Positions 8,053 to 17,335 of a stretch of 64,000 bases of DNA are shown piece after piece. The DNA comes from Schaalia odontolytica (GTDB taxonomy: Bacteria > Actinomycetota > Actinomycetes > Actinomycetales > Actinomycetaceae). How positions within the stretch are numbered: position 1 is the first letter of the stretch; every line of letters begins with the position of its first letter. The stretch covers positions 1,922,001-1,986,000 of the forward strand of contig NZ_CP102197.1 in the NCBI RefSeq assembly GCF_024584435.1, written 5' to 3'. The position numbers were made by a program, and so were the translations under genes. Under the pieces are notes generated by a model. The model was given only the letters and a program-made list of their open reading frames with translations, ran no database searches and was not told the origin of the DNA.

Positions 8053-10401
8053 GTGGCGACTCACAACGGACATACGGACTGGAACGACATCGTCGGGTCG
8101 GAAGGATCAGGCGCGTCGGGGCAGGGCCACCTGCCCAAGCGGCGTTCGGTGCGCTCCGCTCCGGGGTCGCGCGCATCCAGGAAGGCCGCGGCCGCCCCGT
8201 CCGATGCCAAGAAGGGGCCCGCAAAGAAGAAGAGGCGCTGGCCCAAGCGCATTGGCTTCACGATCCTCACCCTCATTCTGGGTGCCTTCATCGCCGGTAT
8301 GGGTGTCTTCCTGTACCTCTACAACACCCTGGCCGTGCCGGCCCCCGACGACCTGGCTCTGGCTCAGAAGACCACGGTGTACTACGCGGACGGCACGACG
8401 GAGATCGGGACCCTGGGCGACATCAACCGCCAGATTATCGACACGTCGACGCTGCCCGACTACGTCTCCAAGGCGATCGTCGCTTCCGAGGACCGCACGT
8501 TCTACACGAACTCGGGCGTGAACCTGAAGGGTATCGCCCGCGCCCTCATCAACAACCTGCGGGGCGGCGCGCGCCAGGGTGGCTCAACGCTCACCCAGCA
8601 GTATGTCGAGCGCTATTACATCGGTGAAACCACGTCGTATAGCGGCAAGCTCAAGGAAGCCGTCCTGGCGATCAAGATCAACCGAGAGAAGTCCAAGGAC
8701 GAGGTCATCGGCGCCTACATGAACACCATTTACTTCGGGCGCGGCGCTTATGGAATCGACGCGGCCGCCCATGCGTATTTCGGGCATCCGGCGAAGGACC
8801 TGACCCTGTCTGAGGCCGCGATGATCGCGGGCATCATCCCCGCGCCGTCGGCATGGGATCCCGCTATCAGCCCCGAGAAGGCGAAAGAGCGGTGGGAGAG
8901 GGTCCTGGGCCTGATGGTGGAGGACGGCTGGATCTCGCAGGCCGAGGCGAATGCGGCGGTGTTCCCCGAGACGATCGACCCGGAGACCCTCAACAGGGAA
9001 TCCATGACCGGCACGAACGGCTACCTGATGGCCCAGGTGAGGTCGGAGCTGATCAAGTCCGGCCAGTTCGATGAGGATAAGATCAGCCAGGGTGGCCTGC
9101 GCATCACCTCCACGATCGTCAAGGAGCACCAGGAGCAGGCCGTTGCCGCCGCCGAGGGCATGAACGAGGTGCGCGGATGGGATCCGACCCACCAGCACGT
9201 CGCCCTGTCGTCCCTGGATCCGGCCACCGGCGAGATCCTTGCGGAGTACGCGGGCGCCGACTACCTGGCGCGCCAGCAGAACGCCGTCACTCAGGACATC
9301 GCGATGGCCGGATCGGCGTTCAAGCCCTTTGCGCTGCTGGCCAACGCTCGCCTGGATGGATCGGTCTACGACACGTACTCGGGTAAGTCTCCGCAGTACT
9401 TCCCGGGCATGAGCGTGCCGGTCTCCAACGACGGCGGCTACTCGTTTGGGAACGTGACGCTCGTGCGTGCCACCGAGTACTCGATGAACACGGCGTACGT
9501 CGCGCTGAACCTGGATGTGGGTCCGCAGAGGACCCTCGAGGCTGCCGTCGATGCCGGTATTCCCGAGGACACCCTGGGCCTGAACGACGAGCTTCTCAAC
9601 GTCCTGGGGTCGGCCTCTCCGCACAACATCGACCTGGCGACCGCGTATTCGACGATTGCCAACGGCGGAGAGCGCGTGAATGCGCACATCGTGAAGAAGG
9701 TGGAGGACTCGCGCGGCAAGCTTCTGTACAGCGGGGACGTGACGCCCAAGCGCATGTTCGACGTGGAGGAGGTCTCCTCGATCATGCCGGCACTCGAGGC
9801 GGTGACCGGCGGCGACGGGACGGCCAGCAACGTCGATCGCTCCATTCCGCGCCTGACGACCGCGGGCAAGACCGGGACCTCGTCGGATCAGCTGTCGGCG
9901 CAGTTCATCGGCTTCGTTCCCGGCATGGTGACCGCCGTGTCGATGTACCAGTCGGACGACGACGGCAACTCCGTTCCGCTCGACAACGTCGGTGGCGTCA
10001 ACCAGTTCCACGGCGGCGACTGGCCGGTCGACGTCTGGATCGACTACATGAAGCCCGCGACGGCGAACCTGAAGGACACGGATTTCACGTGGAAGGTGAG
10101 CTCCAGCCGCCGGGCGCAGAACAACGGGCCGACGTCGGCTCCGACCGCGACGAGTGAGGCCCCGCAGTCCTCGGCCGAGCCCACGCCCGAACCCACGCCC
10201 ACCGAGACTCCCTCCGCGACGCCCACCGAGGAGCCGGGCAACGGCAACAACGGCAACGGAAATGGGAACAACGGGAACCCGCCGGGCAACGGCAACAACG
10301 GCAACGGGAACGGCAACAACGGCAACGGAAATGGGAACAACGGGAACCCGCCGGGCAACGGCAACAACGGCAACGGGAACGGCAACAACCGAAGAGGCTA
10401 G
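8053..10401 (+). CDS. Bifunctional class A penicillin-binding protein (transglycosylase/transpeptidase)
   Basis: 782 residues from a GTG start. A cytoplasmic basic segment (about residues 30-65) precedes one membrane helix (about 75-95). The GT51 glycosyltransferase domain shows ASEDRTFYTNSGVN and RQGGSTLTQQYVE. The transpeptidase domain carries the active-site triad motifs: AGSAFKPF (Ser-x-x-Lys), YSMN (Ser-x-Asn) and AGKTGTSS (Lys-Thr-Gly). It polymerises and cross-links peptidoglycan outside the membrane, as PonA-type enzymes do. The C-terminal ~85 residues form a Pro/Thr-rich linker followed by an Asn/Gly repeat tail. A perfect hairpin follows the gene at 10433-10459. Confidence 0.93.
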   Translation: MATHNGHTDWNDIVGSEGSGASGQGHLPKRRSVRSAPGSRASRKAAAAPSDAKKGPAKKKRRWPKRIGFTILTLILGAFIAGMGVFLYLYNTLAVPAPDDLALAQKTTVYYADGTTEIGTLGDINRQIIDTSTLPDYVSKAIVASEDRTFYTNSGVNLKGIARALINNLRGGARQGGSTLTQQYVERYYIGETTSYSGKLKEAVLAIKINREKSKDEVIGAYMNTIYFGRGAYGIDAAAHAYFGHPAKDLTLSEAAMIAGIIPAPSAWDPAISPEKAKERWERVLGLMVEDGWISQAEANAAVFPETIDPETLNRESMTGTNGYLMAQVRSELIKSGQFDEDKISQGGLRITSTIVKEHQEQAVAAAEGMNEVRGWDPTHQHVALSSLDPATGEILAEYAGADYLARQQNAVTQDIAMAGSAFKPFALLANARLDGSVYDTYSGKSPQYFPGMSVPVSNDGGYSFGNVTLVRATEYSMNTAYVALNLDVGPQRTLEAAVDAGIPEDTLGLNDELLNVLGSASPHNIDLATAYSTIANGGERVNAHIVKKVEDSRGKLLYSGDVTPKRMFDVEEVSSIMPALEAVTGGDGTASNVDRSIPRLTTAGKTGTSSDQLSAQFIGFVPGMVTAVSMYQSDDDGNSVPLDNVGGVNQFHGGDWPVDVWIDYMKPATANLKDTDFTWKVSSSRRAQNNGPTSAPTATSEAPQSSAEPTPEPTPTETPSATPTEEPGNGNNGNGNGNNGNPPGNGNNGNGNGNNGNGNGNNGNPPGNGNNGNGNGNNRRG
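10236..10391 (+). repeat. In-gene repeat coding the Asn/Gly tail of the PBP
   Basis: About 150 bp made of reiterated ggcaacggcaacaacgg-like units (with gggaacccgccgggc spacers) encodes GNGNNGNGNGNNGNPPGN-type sequence. The units are nearly identical at DNA level, so strand slippage or recombination could change tail length in frame. Confidence 0.85.
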
Positions 10402-10432
10402 GCAGGCCTGATCCCCCGTCCATCCCGCGTTT

Positions 10433-10459
10433 CGTGCCCCAAGGTCTCCTTGGGGCACG
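10433..10459 (+). terminator. Perfect 12-bp hairpin after the PBP gene
   Basis: CGTGCCCCAAGG, a three-base TCT loop, then CCTTGGGGCACG. There is no T-run. It lies 32 bp past the PBP stop and is the likely transcript end; U-less hairpins are common in actinobacteria. Confidence 0.65.
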
Positions 10460-10790
10460 CAGCGTCCGCAACCCCGGCAACACGGACTTCGATCGACATA
10501 AACGCGGCTCGCAGGACGCTCCGGGTAGGTCGCACCGGGCACATTCGGTGCTTGGCGCACTGCGGTGCAGAGTGTCTTGTAACGCCAGGATGCGGCTCTG
10601 GCGCGCCGGATGGGCGCGTTCCACGGTGGTTGCGCAACTTGCACGGCGCGCCCCCACGCGGAGTTTGGTCGGGCGGCGAAGAAACAGCGGGCGGCGAGCG
10701 TGTTGATTGACCGCTGTCAGGTCGCGGCGTGCCATTGTCCGATGCGCGGCTACCGGTACGCCCGCCCGCGATCAAGCTTGTTGACGCTGG

Positions 10791-10860
10791 CGCTACACCC
10801 GATCCGTATGCATGACACCCCTTCTGATCGGGTGTATTGCTCCCGAACGGGTGCAGCACC
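10791..10860 (-). repeat. Dispersed intergenic repeat, copy A
   Basis: On the minus strand the core has inverted arms CACCCGATC and GATCGGGTG around an AGAAGGGGTGTCATGCATAC-like centre, with an adjoining GCTGCACCCGTT half-unit. Related copies lie at 27605-27653 and 36463-36511. No gene is encoded. The two other copies belong to a duplicated segment, so this is the only independent second locus in the window. Confidence 0.75.
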
Positions 10861-10989
10861 TCCTTTTGATGCCCTGGCCGCCCTGTTCAGCGCAACCCGG
10901 CGGTTGCTCGTCTCCTTAAGAAGCGAGTTTGCGGCGCCAGCGCGACGAGAGACCAGCCTCCCAGCGACACATTCGGTGCGACAACCGCG

Positions 10990-11028
10990 AAAAAGGGGTG
11001 GCCCCCGCCAGACGGCGGGGGCCACCCC
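10990..11028 (-). terminator. Intrinsic terminator of the rpsF-ssb-rpsR-rplI operon
   Basis: On the minus strand the 15-bp stem GGGGTGGCCCCCGCC / GGCGGGGGCCACCCC with a four-base loop is followed directly by TTTTT. It lies about 30 bp after the rplI stop. Confidence 0.9.
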
Positions 11029-11057
11029 TCTCAGCATTCAACCGATGCGCAAATCCT

Positions 11058-11519
11058 TCACTTCGTGGCGGACACGCGGACCTTCAGGGTCGCGGACACC
11101 TCGGGGTGCAGGCCGACGGTCACCGTGTAGTCGCCGACGGCCTTGATGGGCGAGGCGATGATGACGCGACGACGGTCGATGGTCTGGCCCAGCTGCTCCT
11201 TGACCGCGTCAGCGATCTGAGCGGCGGAAACGGCGCCGAAGAGGCGTCCGGCCTTGCCAACCTTGCCGGTGATCTCGACGACGGCGCCACCCTGCAGGGC
11301 GTCGCGCACCGCGCGAGCGTCGTCGATTGTGGCGATCTCGTGGCGGCGACGGGCCGCGGCGATCTGGTCGATCTGCTTCTGGGCGCCAGCGGTCCACTTC
11401 GCGGCAAAGCCGCGCGGAACCAGGTAGTTGCGGGCGTAGCCAGCCTTGACCTCAACGACCTCGCCGGCGTGGCCGAGGCCCGGGACGTCGTGGGTGAGGA
11501 TCAGTTTCGTGGTAGCCAT
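11058..11519 (-). CDS. rplI: 50S ribosomal protein L9
   Basis: 153 residues. The N-terminal domain (MATTKLILTHDVPGLGHAGEVVEVKAGYARNYLVPRGFA; quoted key parts: LGHAGEVVEVK and GYARNYLVPRGFA) is diagnostic for L9, followed by the long connecting helix and the C-terminal domain. It binds 23S rRNA in the large ribosomal subunit. Last gene of the rpsF-ssb-rpsR-rplI operon, 21 bp after rpsR, with a strong intrinsic terminator behind it. Length fits the family. Confidence 0.96.
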   Translation of the reverse strand: MATTKLILTHDVPGLGHAGEVVEVKAGYARNYLVPRGFAAKWTAGAQKQIDQIAAARRRHEIATIDDARAVRDALQGGAVVEITGKVGKAGRLFGAVSAAQIADAVKEQLGQTIDRRRVIIASPIKAVGDYTVTVGLHPEVSATLKVRVSATK

Positions 11520-11540
11520 ATCAGCTGTGTCCTTCCCTAA

Positions 11541-11783
11541 TCAGCGGCCGGTCGAGGAGTAGGGCAGCAGGGCCATCTCACGCGCGTTCTTGACGGCGCG
11601 AGCGATCTTGCGCTGCTCCTGCGTGGAAACACCGGTCACGCGGCGAGCGCGGATCTTGCCGCGGTCCGAGATGAACTTACGCAGCAGCGCGGTGTCCTTG
11701 TAGTCGATCTTGTCGATCTTGGCCGACTTCAGCGGGTTGGCCTTCTTCTTGATGGGCTTGTTGCGAAGTTGGGGCTTCGCCAT
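11541..11783 (-). CDS. rpsR: 30S ribosomal protein S18
   Basis: 80 residues with the S18 core [19 protein letters not shown] and [20 protein letters not shown]. It pairs with S6 on the small subunit. The N-terminus contains [15 protein letters not shown] rather than a CxxC motif, so this is the zinc-independent (C-minus) type of S18. Preceded by ssb (94-bp gap) and followed by rplI. A good GGAGA-type ribosome site precedes the ATG. Confidence 0.95.
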   Translation of the reverse strand: MAKPQLRNKPIKKKANPLKSAKIDKIDYKDTALLRKFISDRGKIRARRVTGVSTQEQRKIARAVKNAREMALLPYSSTGR

Positions 11784-11877
11784 GATGGTCTCCTAGTGAA
11801 TCCGGGCGGACGATGCCGCCCCAAGCGTGTTGTCTTCGACGTGGCGCAGTCCGGCGCTGGCGCCGGAGCTCGCGACC

Positions 11878-12441
11878 TTAGAACGGGGGCTCGTCGCCGA
11901 AGGAGGTGGCGCCGCCAGCAGGGGCGGAGCGCCACGGGTCCTCGGGGGAGCCGCCGGTCGGGGCGCCGTAATTGGCGCCACCCTGGCCGTATCCACCCTG
12001 GCCGCCGCCGTATCCGCCGCCCTGAGGGCCTGCCTGGGAGCCGCGGTTATCGGACTGGTAGCCGCCACCGCCGGCGGGGGCGGTGCGGGTGACCTGCGCG
12101 CGTGCGCGGCGCAGGGAGGGGCCGACCTCGTCGACCTGCAGTTCGACGACCGTGCGGCGTTCTCCCTGCTGGGTCTCGTACGAGCGCTGGGTGAGGCGAC
12201 CCTGAACGATGACGCGCATGCCCTTGCGCAGCGACTCGGCGACGTTCTCAGCGGTGTCGCGCCACACGGAGCAGCGCATGAAGAGGGTGTCGCCGTCGCG
12301 CCATTCGCCGGCGTTGCGATCGTAGGTTCGGGGGGTGGAGGCCACCGTGAAGTCGGCGACCGCTGCACCGGACTGCGTCCAACGCAGCTCGGGATCGGCG
12401 GTCAGGTTGCCGATGATTGTGATGACGGTATCTCCGGCCAT
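11878..12441 (-). CDS. ssb: Single-stranded DNA-binding protein
   Basis: 187 residues. The N-terminal OB fold (about 1-115) shows [25 protein letters not shown] and [16 protein letters not shown] flexible Gly/Gln/Tyr-rich linker (about 125-170) leads to the acidic tip FGDEPPF, which recruits replication and repair partners. It coats single-stranded DNA and acts as a tetramer. Located between rpsF and rpsR, the usual bacterial arrangement, and presumably co-transcribed. Confidence 0.95.
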   Translation of the reverse strand: MAGDTVITIIGNLTADPELRWTQSGAAVADFTVASTPRTYDRNAGEWRDGDTLFMRCSVWRDTAENVAESLRKGMRVIVQGRLTQRSYETQQGERRTVVELQVDEVGPSLRRARAQVTRTAPAGGGGYQSDNRGSQAGPQGGGYGGGQGGYGQGGANYGAPTGGSPEDPWRSAPAGGATSFGDEPPF

Positions 12442-12476
12442 GTCGGCTCCTCGGGCTTAGAGGGGTTGGTGTCGGC

Positions 12477-12779
12477 TCAGTGAGCGTCGGGGCGCAGGAG
12501 CTTCGTACGGAGAATGGTCTCGTCGATGCCCATGCGGCGGTTGATCTCGAGAGCGACCTCGGGGGTCGTGGTCATGTCGATGACGACGTAGATGCCCTCG
12601 GAACGCTTGAGGATGTCGTAGGCAAGACGGCGCTTGCCCCAGATGTCAACGTTCTCAACGGATCCGCCTGCCGCACCCACGGGTGCCAGGTACTTCTCCA
12701 TCGTGGGGGCGACGGTGCGCTCGTCGATCGAAGGATCGAGGATCACCATCAGTTCGTAGTTACGCACGTTGGTTCCCAC
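12477..12779 (-). CDS. rpsF: 30S ribosomal protein S6
   Basis: 100 residues: NYELMVILDPSIDERTVAP, then WGKRRLAYDILKRSEGIYVV and MTTTPEVALEINRRMGIDE, the standard S6 fold that partners S18. First gene of the operon. The AGGAGG ribosome site lies just before the ATG. A TGTAAAAT extended -10-like element on the minus strand near 12890-12885 may be the operon promoter; its -35 is not clear. Confidence 0.95.
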   Translation of the reverse strand: MGTNVRNYELMVILDPSIDERTVAPTMEKYLAPVGAAGGSVENVDIWGKRRLAYDILKRSEGIYVVIDMTTTPEVALEINRRMGIDETILRTKLLRPDAH

Positions 12780-12963
12780 CTCCTATGGTCTTCGCGGTCA
12801 CGGACGGTCCGTGACAGGAGGGCGTTGCGTATGGCCCGTGAGGGCCCGGTGGACTCTTCGCGGATGCGGACAGTCCAGCTGCTCATTTTACATGGCCGAT
12901 GCACTCGCCGCCAGGGCGGGATCGCTCACGATCTGCCCCCTTGCTCATGGGCATGCATGCCTC

Positions 12964-13011
12964 GGGCGTGGGCTAGGTCCGGTGGGCGTGGGCTAGGGCC
13001 GGTGGGCGTGG
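12964..13011. repeat. 20-bp tandem repeat, 2.4 copies
   Basis: gggcgtgggctaggtccggt at 12964-12983 is followed by a copy with one change at 12984-13003 and a partial third. It lies between rpsF and the MATE gene. No function is apparent. Confidence 0.75.
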
Positions 13012-13041
13012 CGAGCGGTCCCCCGGCGGGGTGGCCGGGCC

Positions 13042-14415
13042 TCAGAGGGAGCGGGCCCCGAGGCCGTTGGTCAGGGCGCGCATGCCCGTGTAGACGGCGG
13101 CATAGGACAGCCAGACGAGCGAGAGTGCCAGGGACGGGCGAGCGGTGAGCGCGGGGGAGTGGGCCACCAACCACAGGACGGGCGCGTAGACCAGGAGGTT
13201 CGCGACGGAGGCCGCTGCCAGGTATCGTCCCCGGCCCGCGCCGATGAGAATGCCGTCGAGGAGGAACACGTACCCCGCGACCGGCTGGAAGAAAGCGCCG
13301 ACGATGAGGGCGACGGTCGCGTAGTCGACGACGGTCGTGTCGGTTGTGAAGATGCGGGTGATCCACGGTGAGGCCATCGCCAGGACGAGGCCGACGACGA
13401 TGCCGAAGCCGACCCCCCAGCGGGAGAGGAGACGCACGAGGGGGCCCATCGCCCCCCGCTCGCCGCTGCCCTGAGTGAACCCGGCGAGCGCCTGCGCCGC
13501 TATGGCCAGAGCATCCAGGACGTAGGCGGCGAAGGTCCACAGGGTCCACACGATCTGGTGGGCGGCGAGCGCCTGCGTCGAGATCGCCGTCACCGCGCTC
13601 AGGGTCGCCAGGAGGGCCACGCGCAGGGCGAGCGTGCGCACCAGGAGGGGGGCGCCCTCCGCGGCCGCGGAGAAGATTCCGGCAACGGAGGGGCTCAGCT
13701 CGACGCCCTCGCGTCGCGCGCCGCGCACGATCACCCAGGCCAGGAAGAGCGCCATGAGGCTCTGCGTGATGGCGGTTCCCAGGCCCGATCCGGCCACCCC
13801 CATGCCGAGGGGGTACATGAGCGTCCAGTTCGCGGCGACGTTGAACGCGGCGCCCACGGACGCCGCCACCAGGGGGGTGCGAGTGTCCTGCAGGCCGCGC
13901 AGGGTTCCCGTCGCCGCCAGGACCACGAACATGCCGACCAGGCCGGGGGCCGAGGAACGCAGATAGGCCAGCGCGTGGGGCATGGTCTCCGCGTCAGCCC
14001 CCAGCCAGGACAGCAGCGGCGAGGCACAGACGGCCAGGAGGAGTGCGGCGAGCACCCCGAGGGCGCCGGCGAGCCACATGGCCTCGACCCCGGAGCGGAT
14101 GGCACGATCGCGCCTGCCAGCGCCCAGATGCCGCCCCGCCAGGGAGGTCGTGGAGTACGCGAGAAAGACGAAGAGGCCGACGGCGGTGTTGAGCACGGTC
14201 GAGGCGATGCCCAGCCCCGCCAGTTCTGGCGTGCCCAGGTGGCCCACCATCGTCGAATCGATGACGGTGAAGAGCGGTTCGGCGATGAGGGCGCCCAGGG
14301 CGGGAAGAGCCAGGGAGAGAATCCTTCGCGTGGTGATGCGCGGGATCGACGAGGCCTCGGCCTGCCCGGGGTCCGACGGGTGCTGCGGGTCGGGGGACTC
14401 GCGGGTGCTCGCCAT
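13042..14415 (-). CDS. MATE family multidrug/sodium antiporter
   Basis: About 457 residues when started at the ATG at 14415, which has GGAGC upstream; a longer frame begins at 14583 but its extension is Cys/His/Ser-rich and lacks a ribosome site. Twelve hydrophobic helices in two halves are evident, with the typical first-helix segment LALPALGALIAEPLFTVIDSTMVGHLG and an equivalent region in the second half. MATE proteins export cationic compounds or metabolites using Na+ or H+ gradients; the substrate here is unknown. It is divergent from dnaB across a region rich in DnaA-box-like motifs. Confidence 0.88.
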   Translation of the reverse strand: MASTRESPDPQHPSDPGQAEASSIPRITTRRILSLALPALGALIAEPLFTVIDSTMVGHLGTPELAGLGIASTVLNTAVGLFVFLAYSTTSLAGRHLGAGRRDRAIRSGVEAMWLAGALGVLAALLLAVCASPLLSWLGADAETMPHALAYLRSSAPGLVGMFVVLAATGTLRGLQDTRTPLVAASVGAAFNVAANWTLMYPLGMGVAGSGLGTAITQSLMALFLAWVIVRGARREGVELSPSVAGIFSAAAEGAPLLVRTLALRVALLATLSAVTAISTQALAAHQIVWTLWTFAAYVLDALAIAAQALAGFTQGSGERGAMGPLVRLLSRWGVGFGIVVGLVLAMASPWITRIFTTDTTVVDYATVALIVGAFFQPVAGYVFLLDGILIGAGRGRYLAAASVANLLVYAPVLWLVAHSPALTARPSLALSLVWLSYAAVYTGMRALTNGLGARSL

Positions 14416-14430
14416 TACATGCTCCGTTTC

Positions 14431-14678
14431 TTTTCCACAACATGTGCACAGGCCTGTGGAAAGCCGCGCACTCGGAAATTCTAGACGGCTCAATGAATGA
14501 CAACGATGTGAGTGTGATGAGCATATCTGTGCTGGCAGATTCGTCATTTGGTGCTGTGCACAGGCCGCTTCGGTGTTGCGCACAGGTTATCCACAATCTG
14601 TGCACATGCCGGTGCACATCGGCGGTCGCGCAATCTCCTACAACGCGTTAGTCTTCGCCTGGAGGGTCTCTATCCACA
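14431..14678. promoter_or_regulatory. Cluster of DnaA-box-like motifs upstream of dnaB
   Basis: A perfect TTATCCACA lies at 14587-14595. One-mismatch forms are TTTTCCACA (14431-14439) and CTATCCACA (14670-14678). Weaker NNNTGCACA/TTGCGCACA forms lie near 14442, 14554, 14576, 14598 and 14610, and an inverted form lies at 14453-14462. This 329-bp MATE–dnaB gap holds no gene. It could control dnaB, titrate DnaA or be part of an origin; dnaA itself is not in the window. Confidence 0.55.
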
Positions 14679-14744
14679 GGACCGCGCTCGCGCCCGCGGC
14701 CCTTCCCCGGCCTCGTCCCCGGGAGCCGACACCGAGAGGATCAC

Positions 14745-16094
14745 ATGTCCGACGACCAGTTCGACCGCGTCCCCCCGCAGGACATCGACGCGGAAATGAG
14801 CGTCCTCGGCTCGATGATGCTGACGACCGAGGCCGCCAACGTGGTGTCCGAGATGCTGCGCGGACAGGACTTCTACCAGCCCAGCCACGAGACGATCTTC
14901 GACACGATCGTCGAACTGAACGGCCGCGCCGAACCCGCGGATGCGATCACGGTCGCCGGTGAACTCAAGCGCGCAGGCATGCTCTCCAAGGTCGGGGGAG
15001 CTGCCTACCTGCACAGCCTCATCGCCTCGGTCCCCACCGCGGCAAACGCCGCCTACTACGCCCGGATCGTGCGCGAGCGAGCGATCATGCGCCGCCTCGT
15101 CACCGCGGGCACGCGCGTCGTCCAGCTCGGGTACGCGGACGCTGGGGGCGACGTCGACGAGATCGTCGACCAGGCTCAGGCCGAGGTGTACGCGGTCTCC
15201 GACGGGCGCGAGAGAAGCGACTACGTGTCCATGACGCAGATGAGCTCGGACATCCTCAACGCCCTGGAGGACATCGAAAAGAACCAGGGCAAGCTCAACG
15301 GTGTTCCCACGGGCTTCACCGACCTCGACGAGCTCACCCAGGGCCTGCACGGCGGACAGATGATCATCGTCGCCGCCCGCCCCGCCATGGGCAAATCGAC
15401 GCTCGCCCTGGACTTTTGCCGCTCGGCGTCCATGAAGCACGGGATCACCTCGCTCATCTTCTCCCTGGAGATGAGCAACCAGGAGATCGCGATGCGCATG
15501 CTCTCGGCCGAGTCCGGCGTGCGCCTGTCCAAGATGCAGGCCGGCAAGATGAGCGACGTGGACTGGCGCAAGGTGGCCGAGACCACCTCGCGCATGAGCG
15601 AGGCGCCCCTGTACGTTGACGATTCGGCGAACATCACGATCTCGGAGATCCGCTCCAAGTGCAGGCGCTTGAAGCAGCAGGAGAACCTCGGCCTTGTCGT
15701 CGTCGACTACCTGCAGCTGATGACGAGCGGACGCCAGGTGGAATCCCGCCAGCAGGAAGTGTCCGCCATGTCGCGAAACCTCAAGCTCCTGGCCAAGGAC
15801 CTGGACATCCCGGTGATCGCGGTCGCCCAGCTGAACCGTAACTCCGAGGGCCGCACCGATCGCAAGCCCATGATGAGCGACCTGCGCGAATCCGGTTCGC
15901 TTGAGCAGGACGCCGACATCATCATCCTGTTGCACCGCCCCGACTACTACGACAAGGAAGACCGCCCCGGCGAGGCGGACATCATCGTCGCCAAGCACCG
16001 CGCGGGCGCGACGGCAACCGTGACGGCCCTCTTCCAGGGTGACATGGCGCGCTTCGTCAACTACACGGGACGCCCCGAGCCCGGCGGAGAATAG
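14745..16094 (+). CDS. dnaB: Replicative DNA helicase DnaB
   Basis: 449 residues. The N-terminal primase-interacting domain begins with PPQDIDAEMSVLGSMML. The RecA-like motor has Walker A ARPAMGKSTLALDF, Walker B LVVVDYLQLM, and the late motif DLRESGSLEQDAD. It forms a hexamer that unwinds DNA at the fork. No intein interrupts the ATPase motifs, unlike many mycobacterial dnaB genes. GAGAGGA precedes the ATG. The upstream region carries DnaA-box-like motifs, and rarD converges 6 bp downstream. Confidence 0.96.
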   Translation: MSDDQFDRVPPQDIDAEMSVLGSMMLTTEAANVVSEMLRGQDFYQPSHETIFDTIVELNGRAEPADAITVAGELKRAGMLSKVGGAAYLHSLIASVPTAANAAYYARIVRERAIMRRLVTAGTRVVQLGYADAGGDVDEIVDQAQAEVYAVSDGRERSDYVSMTQMSSDILNALEDIEKNQGKLNGVPTGFTDLDELTQGLHGGQMIIVAARPAMGKSTLALDFCRSASMKHGITSLIFSLEMSNQEIAMRMLSAESGVRLSKMQAGKMSDVDWRKVAETTSRMSEAPLYVDDSANITISEIRSKCRRLKQQENLGLVVVDYLQLMTSGRQVESRQQEVSAMSRNLKLLAKDLDIPVIAVAQLNRNSEGRTDRKPMMSDLRESGSLEQDADIIILLHRPDYYDKEDRPGEADIIVAKHRAGATATVTALFQGDMARFVNYTGRPEPGGE

Positions 16095-16100
16095 GGCGGC

Positions 16101-17051
16101 TTAGGCGTCGCGGACGGTGCGCGCCAGGCGCCTGGCCCGAATGGAGGTCAGCGCCCAGTCGGCGCTCAGGCACGCCAGCGCCACCCACACGATGCCCATC
16201 GCAATCCACCGAATCGTGGGCACAGACTCGTGGAAGATGAAGACGGCGACGAGGAGCTGCAGGGTCGGGCCCAGGTACTGCAGGAAGCCCATCGTCCCCA
16301 GGGTGAGGCCTCTCGCCGCCGACGCAAACATGATGAGCGGGATCATCGTCAGCGCCCCCGCGCCCACCAGGAGGGCCAGGTGTGCACCCCACGACACCCC
16401 GGCCTCGGTGGTGGAGGCCAGCGCATGGAAGGACGTGGAGGACGTGGCCGCGAGGTACGCGTAGTAGCCCAGCAGGAGGGGCGAAACGGCGGCGGTTTCG
16501 ATCGCCATCCCGGCCAGCGGGTCGACGCGCGCGGCCACGTCCTTCTTCACCAGGGAGTACAGGCCGAAGGTGAGGGCGAGCGTGAGGGACGTGATCGGGA
16601 CGGAGCGCTGGCCGACGACGAGGATGAGGACCGCCAGGGCGCCCAGGCCGAGCGCGATCTTCTGGATGGGGGTGATGCGCTCGCGCAGCACAATGAGGCC
16701 GAGCGCGATAGTGACGAGGGGGTTGATGAAGTAGCCGATCGCCGCGTCCGTCGTGTGGCCGGCGAGGACCGCGTACACGTACACCGACCAGTTGACGACG
16801 ACGAGCGCGCCGGCAACCGCGAGGCGCCACAGGGCACCCCGGTCGGCAATCAGCGCGCGCACCTTCCCCAGGGAGCCCGTGACGGCCAGGGCCGCCAGGC
16901 AGAAGACGAGGCCCCACACGGCCCGGTGGACGATCACCTCGACGGCGCCCGCGGGGGCGAGCCGAGAGAAGTAGAGCGGGAAGAAGCCCCAGATCACGTA
17001 GCAGGAAATGCCGAGGGCGAGCGCGCGGGGTTCGTTCTTCTGGGTGCTCAT
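16101..17051 (-). CDS. rarD: RarD/EamA-type drug/metabolite transporter
   Basis: 316 residues, ten hydrophobic helices. The start GISCYVIWGFFPLYFSRLAP and the segment VEVIVHRAVWGLVFCLAAL are characteristic of RarD, with a second EamA half carrying LQYLGPTLQLLVAVFIFHE. The family name derives from chloramphenicol sensitivity, but the physiological substrate is not established. On the minus strand TAAACT (17063-17058) lies six bases before the ATG, consistent with leaderless transcription, and GGAGGA sits directly before the ATG. It converges on dnaB with only 6 bp between stops. Confidence 0.88.
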   Translation of the reverse strand: MSTQKNEPRALALGISCYVIWGFFPLYFSRLAPAGAVEVIVHRAVWGLVFCLAALAVTGSLGKVRALIADRGALWRLAVAGALVVVNWSVYVYAVLAGHTTDAAIGYFINPLVTIALGLIVLRERITPIQKIALGLGALAVLILVVGQRSVPITSLTLALTFGLYSLVKKDVAARVDPLAGMAIETAAVSPLLLGYYAYLAATSSTSFHALASTTEAGVSWGAHLALLVGAGALTMIPLIMFASAARGLTLGTMGFLQYLGPTLQLLVAVFIFHESVPTIRWIAMGIVWVALACLSADWALTSIRARRLARTVRDA

Positions 17052-17335
17052 TCCTCCAGTTTACGGATACTCCGTCAGTGGCTGCTCAGCCGATACGCGC
17101 CGCGGTCTACACGTGAGAAAAAACGTATGCGCGCCGGGTGCGCGTCTGAGGTGTGTGGCGGCCGTCATTGGCGGATCGGTGCGGAACGCGTTCGATCCTC
17201 CCCCGAGCCCCGGTTCGCCGGCCTCCACACCGCGGCGCACGAGGCGGAGGAGGCAGGCAAAGAAAAAGCGCGACACCTCGGCGGTGTCACGCTGGCGGGG
17301 GAGGGGCGCGCGATACTCACGCGCCCCGCAGTGTC

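Larger units (their letters stand above)
10402..10994. other. Gene-poor intergenic stretch
   Basis: No convincing gene was found in this stretch on either strand. Apart from the hairpin at 10433-10459 and the dispersed repeat at 10791-10860, described separately, nothing recognisable was seen. Small open frames here lack ribosome sites and coding bias. Confidence 0.6.

Noticed and set aside
8584..10644. 686-residue open frame opposite the PBP gene
   Set aside because: Arg/Val/His-rich antisense frame typical of high-GC DNA; the plus strand encodes a full PBP.
14416..14583. N-terminal extension of the MATE protein
   Set aside because: No ribosome site, unusual Cys/His-rich sequence, and it would cover the DnaA-box-like region.
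14670..15998. 442-residue minus-strand frame over dnaB
   Set aside because: Antisense shadow of dnaB without recognisable motifs.
14745..16094. Intein in dnaB
   Set aside because: The ATPase motifs are continuous and the length (449 residues) is normal.
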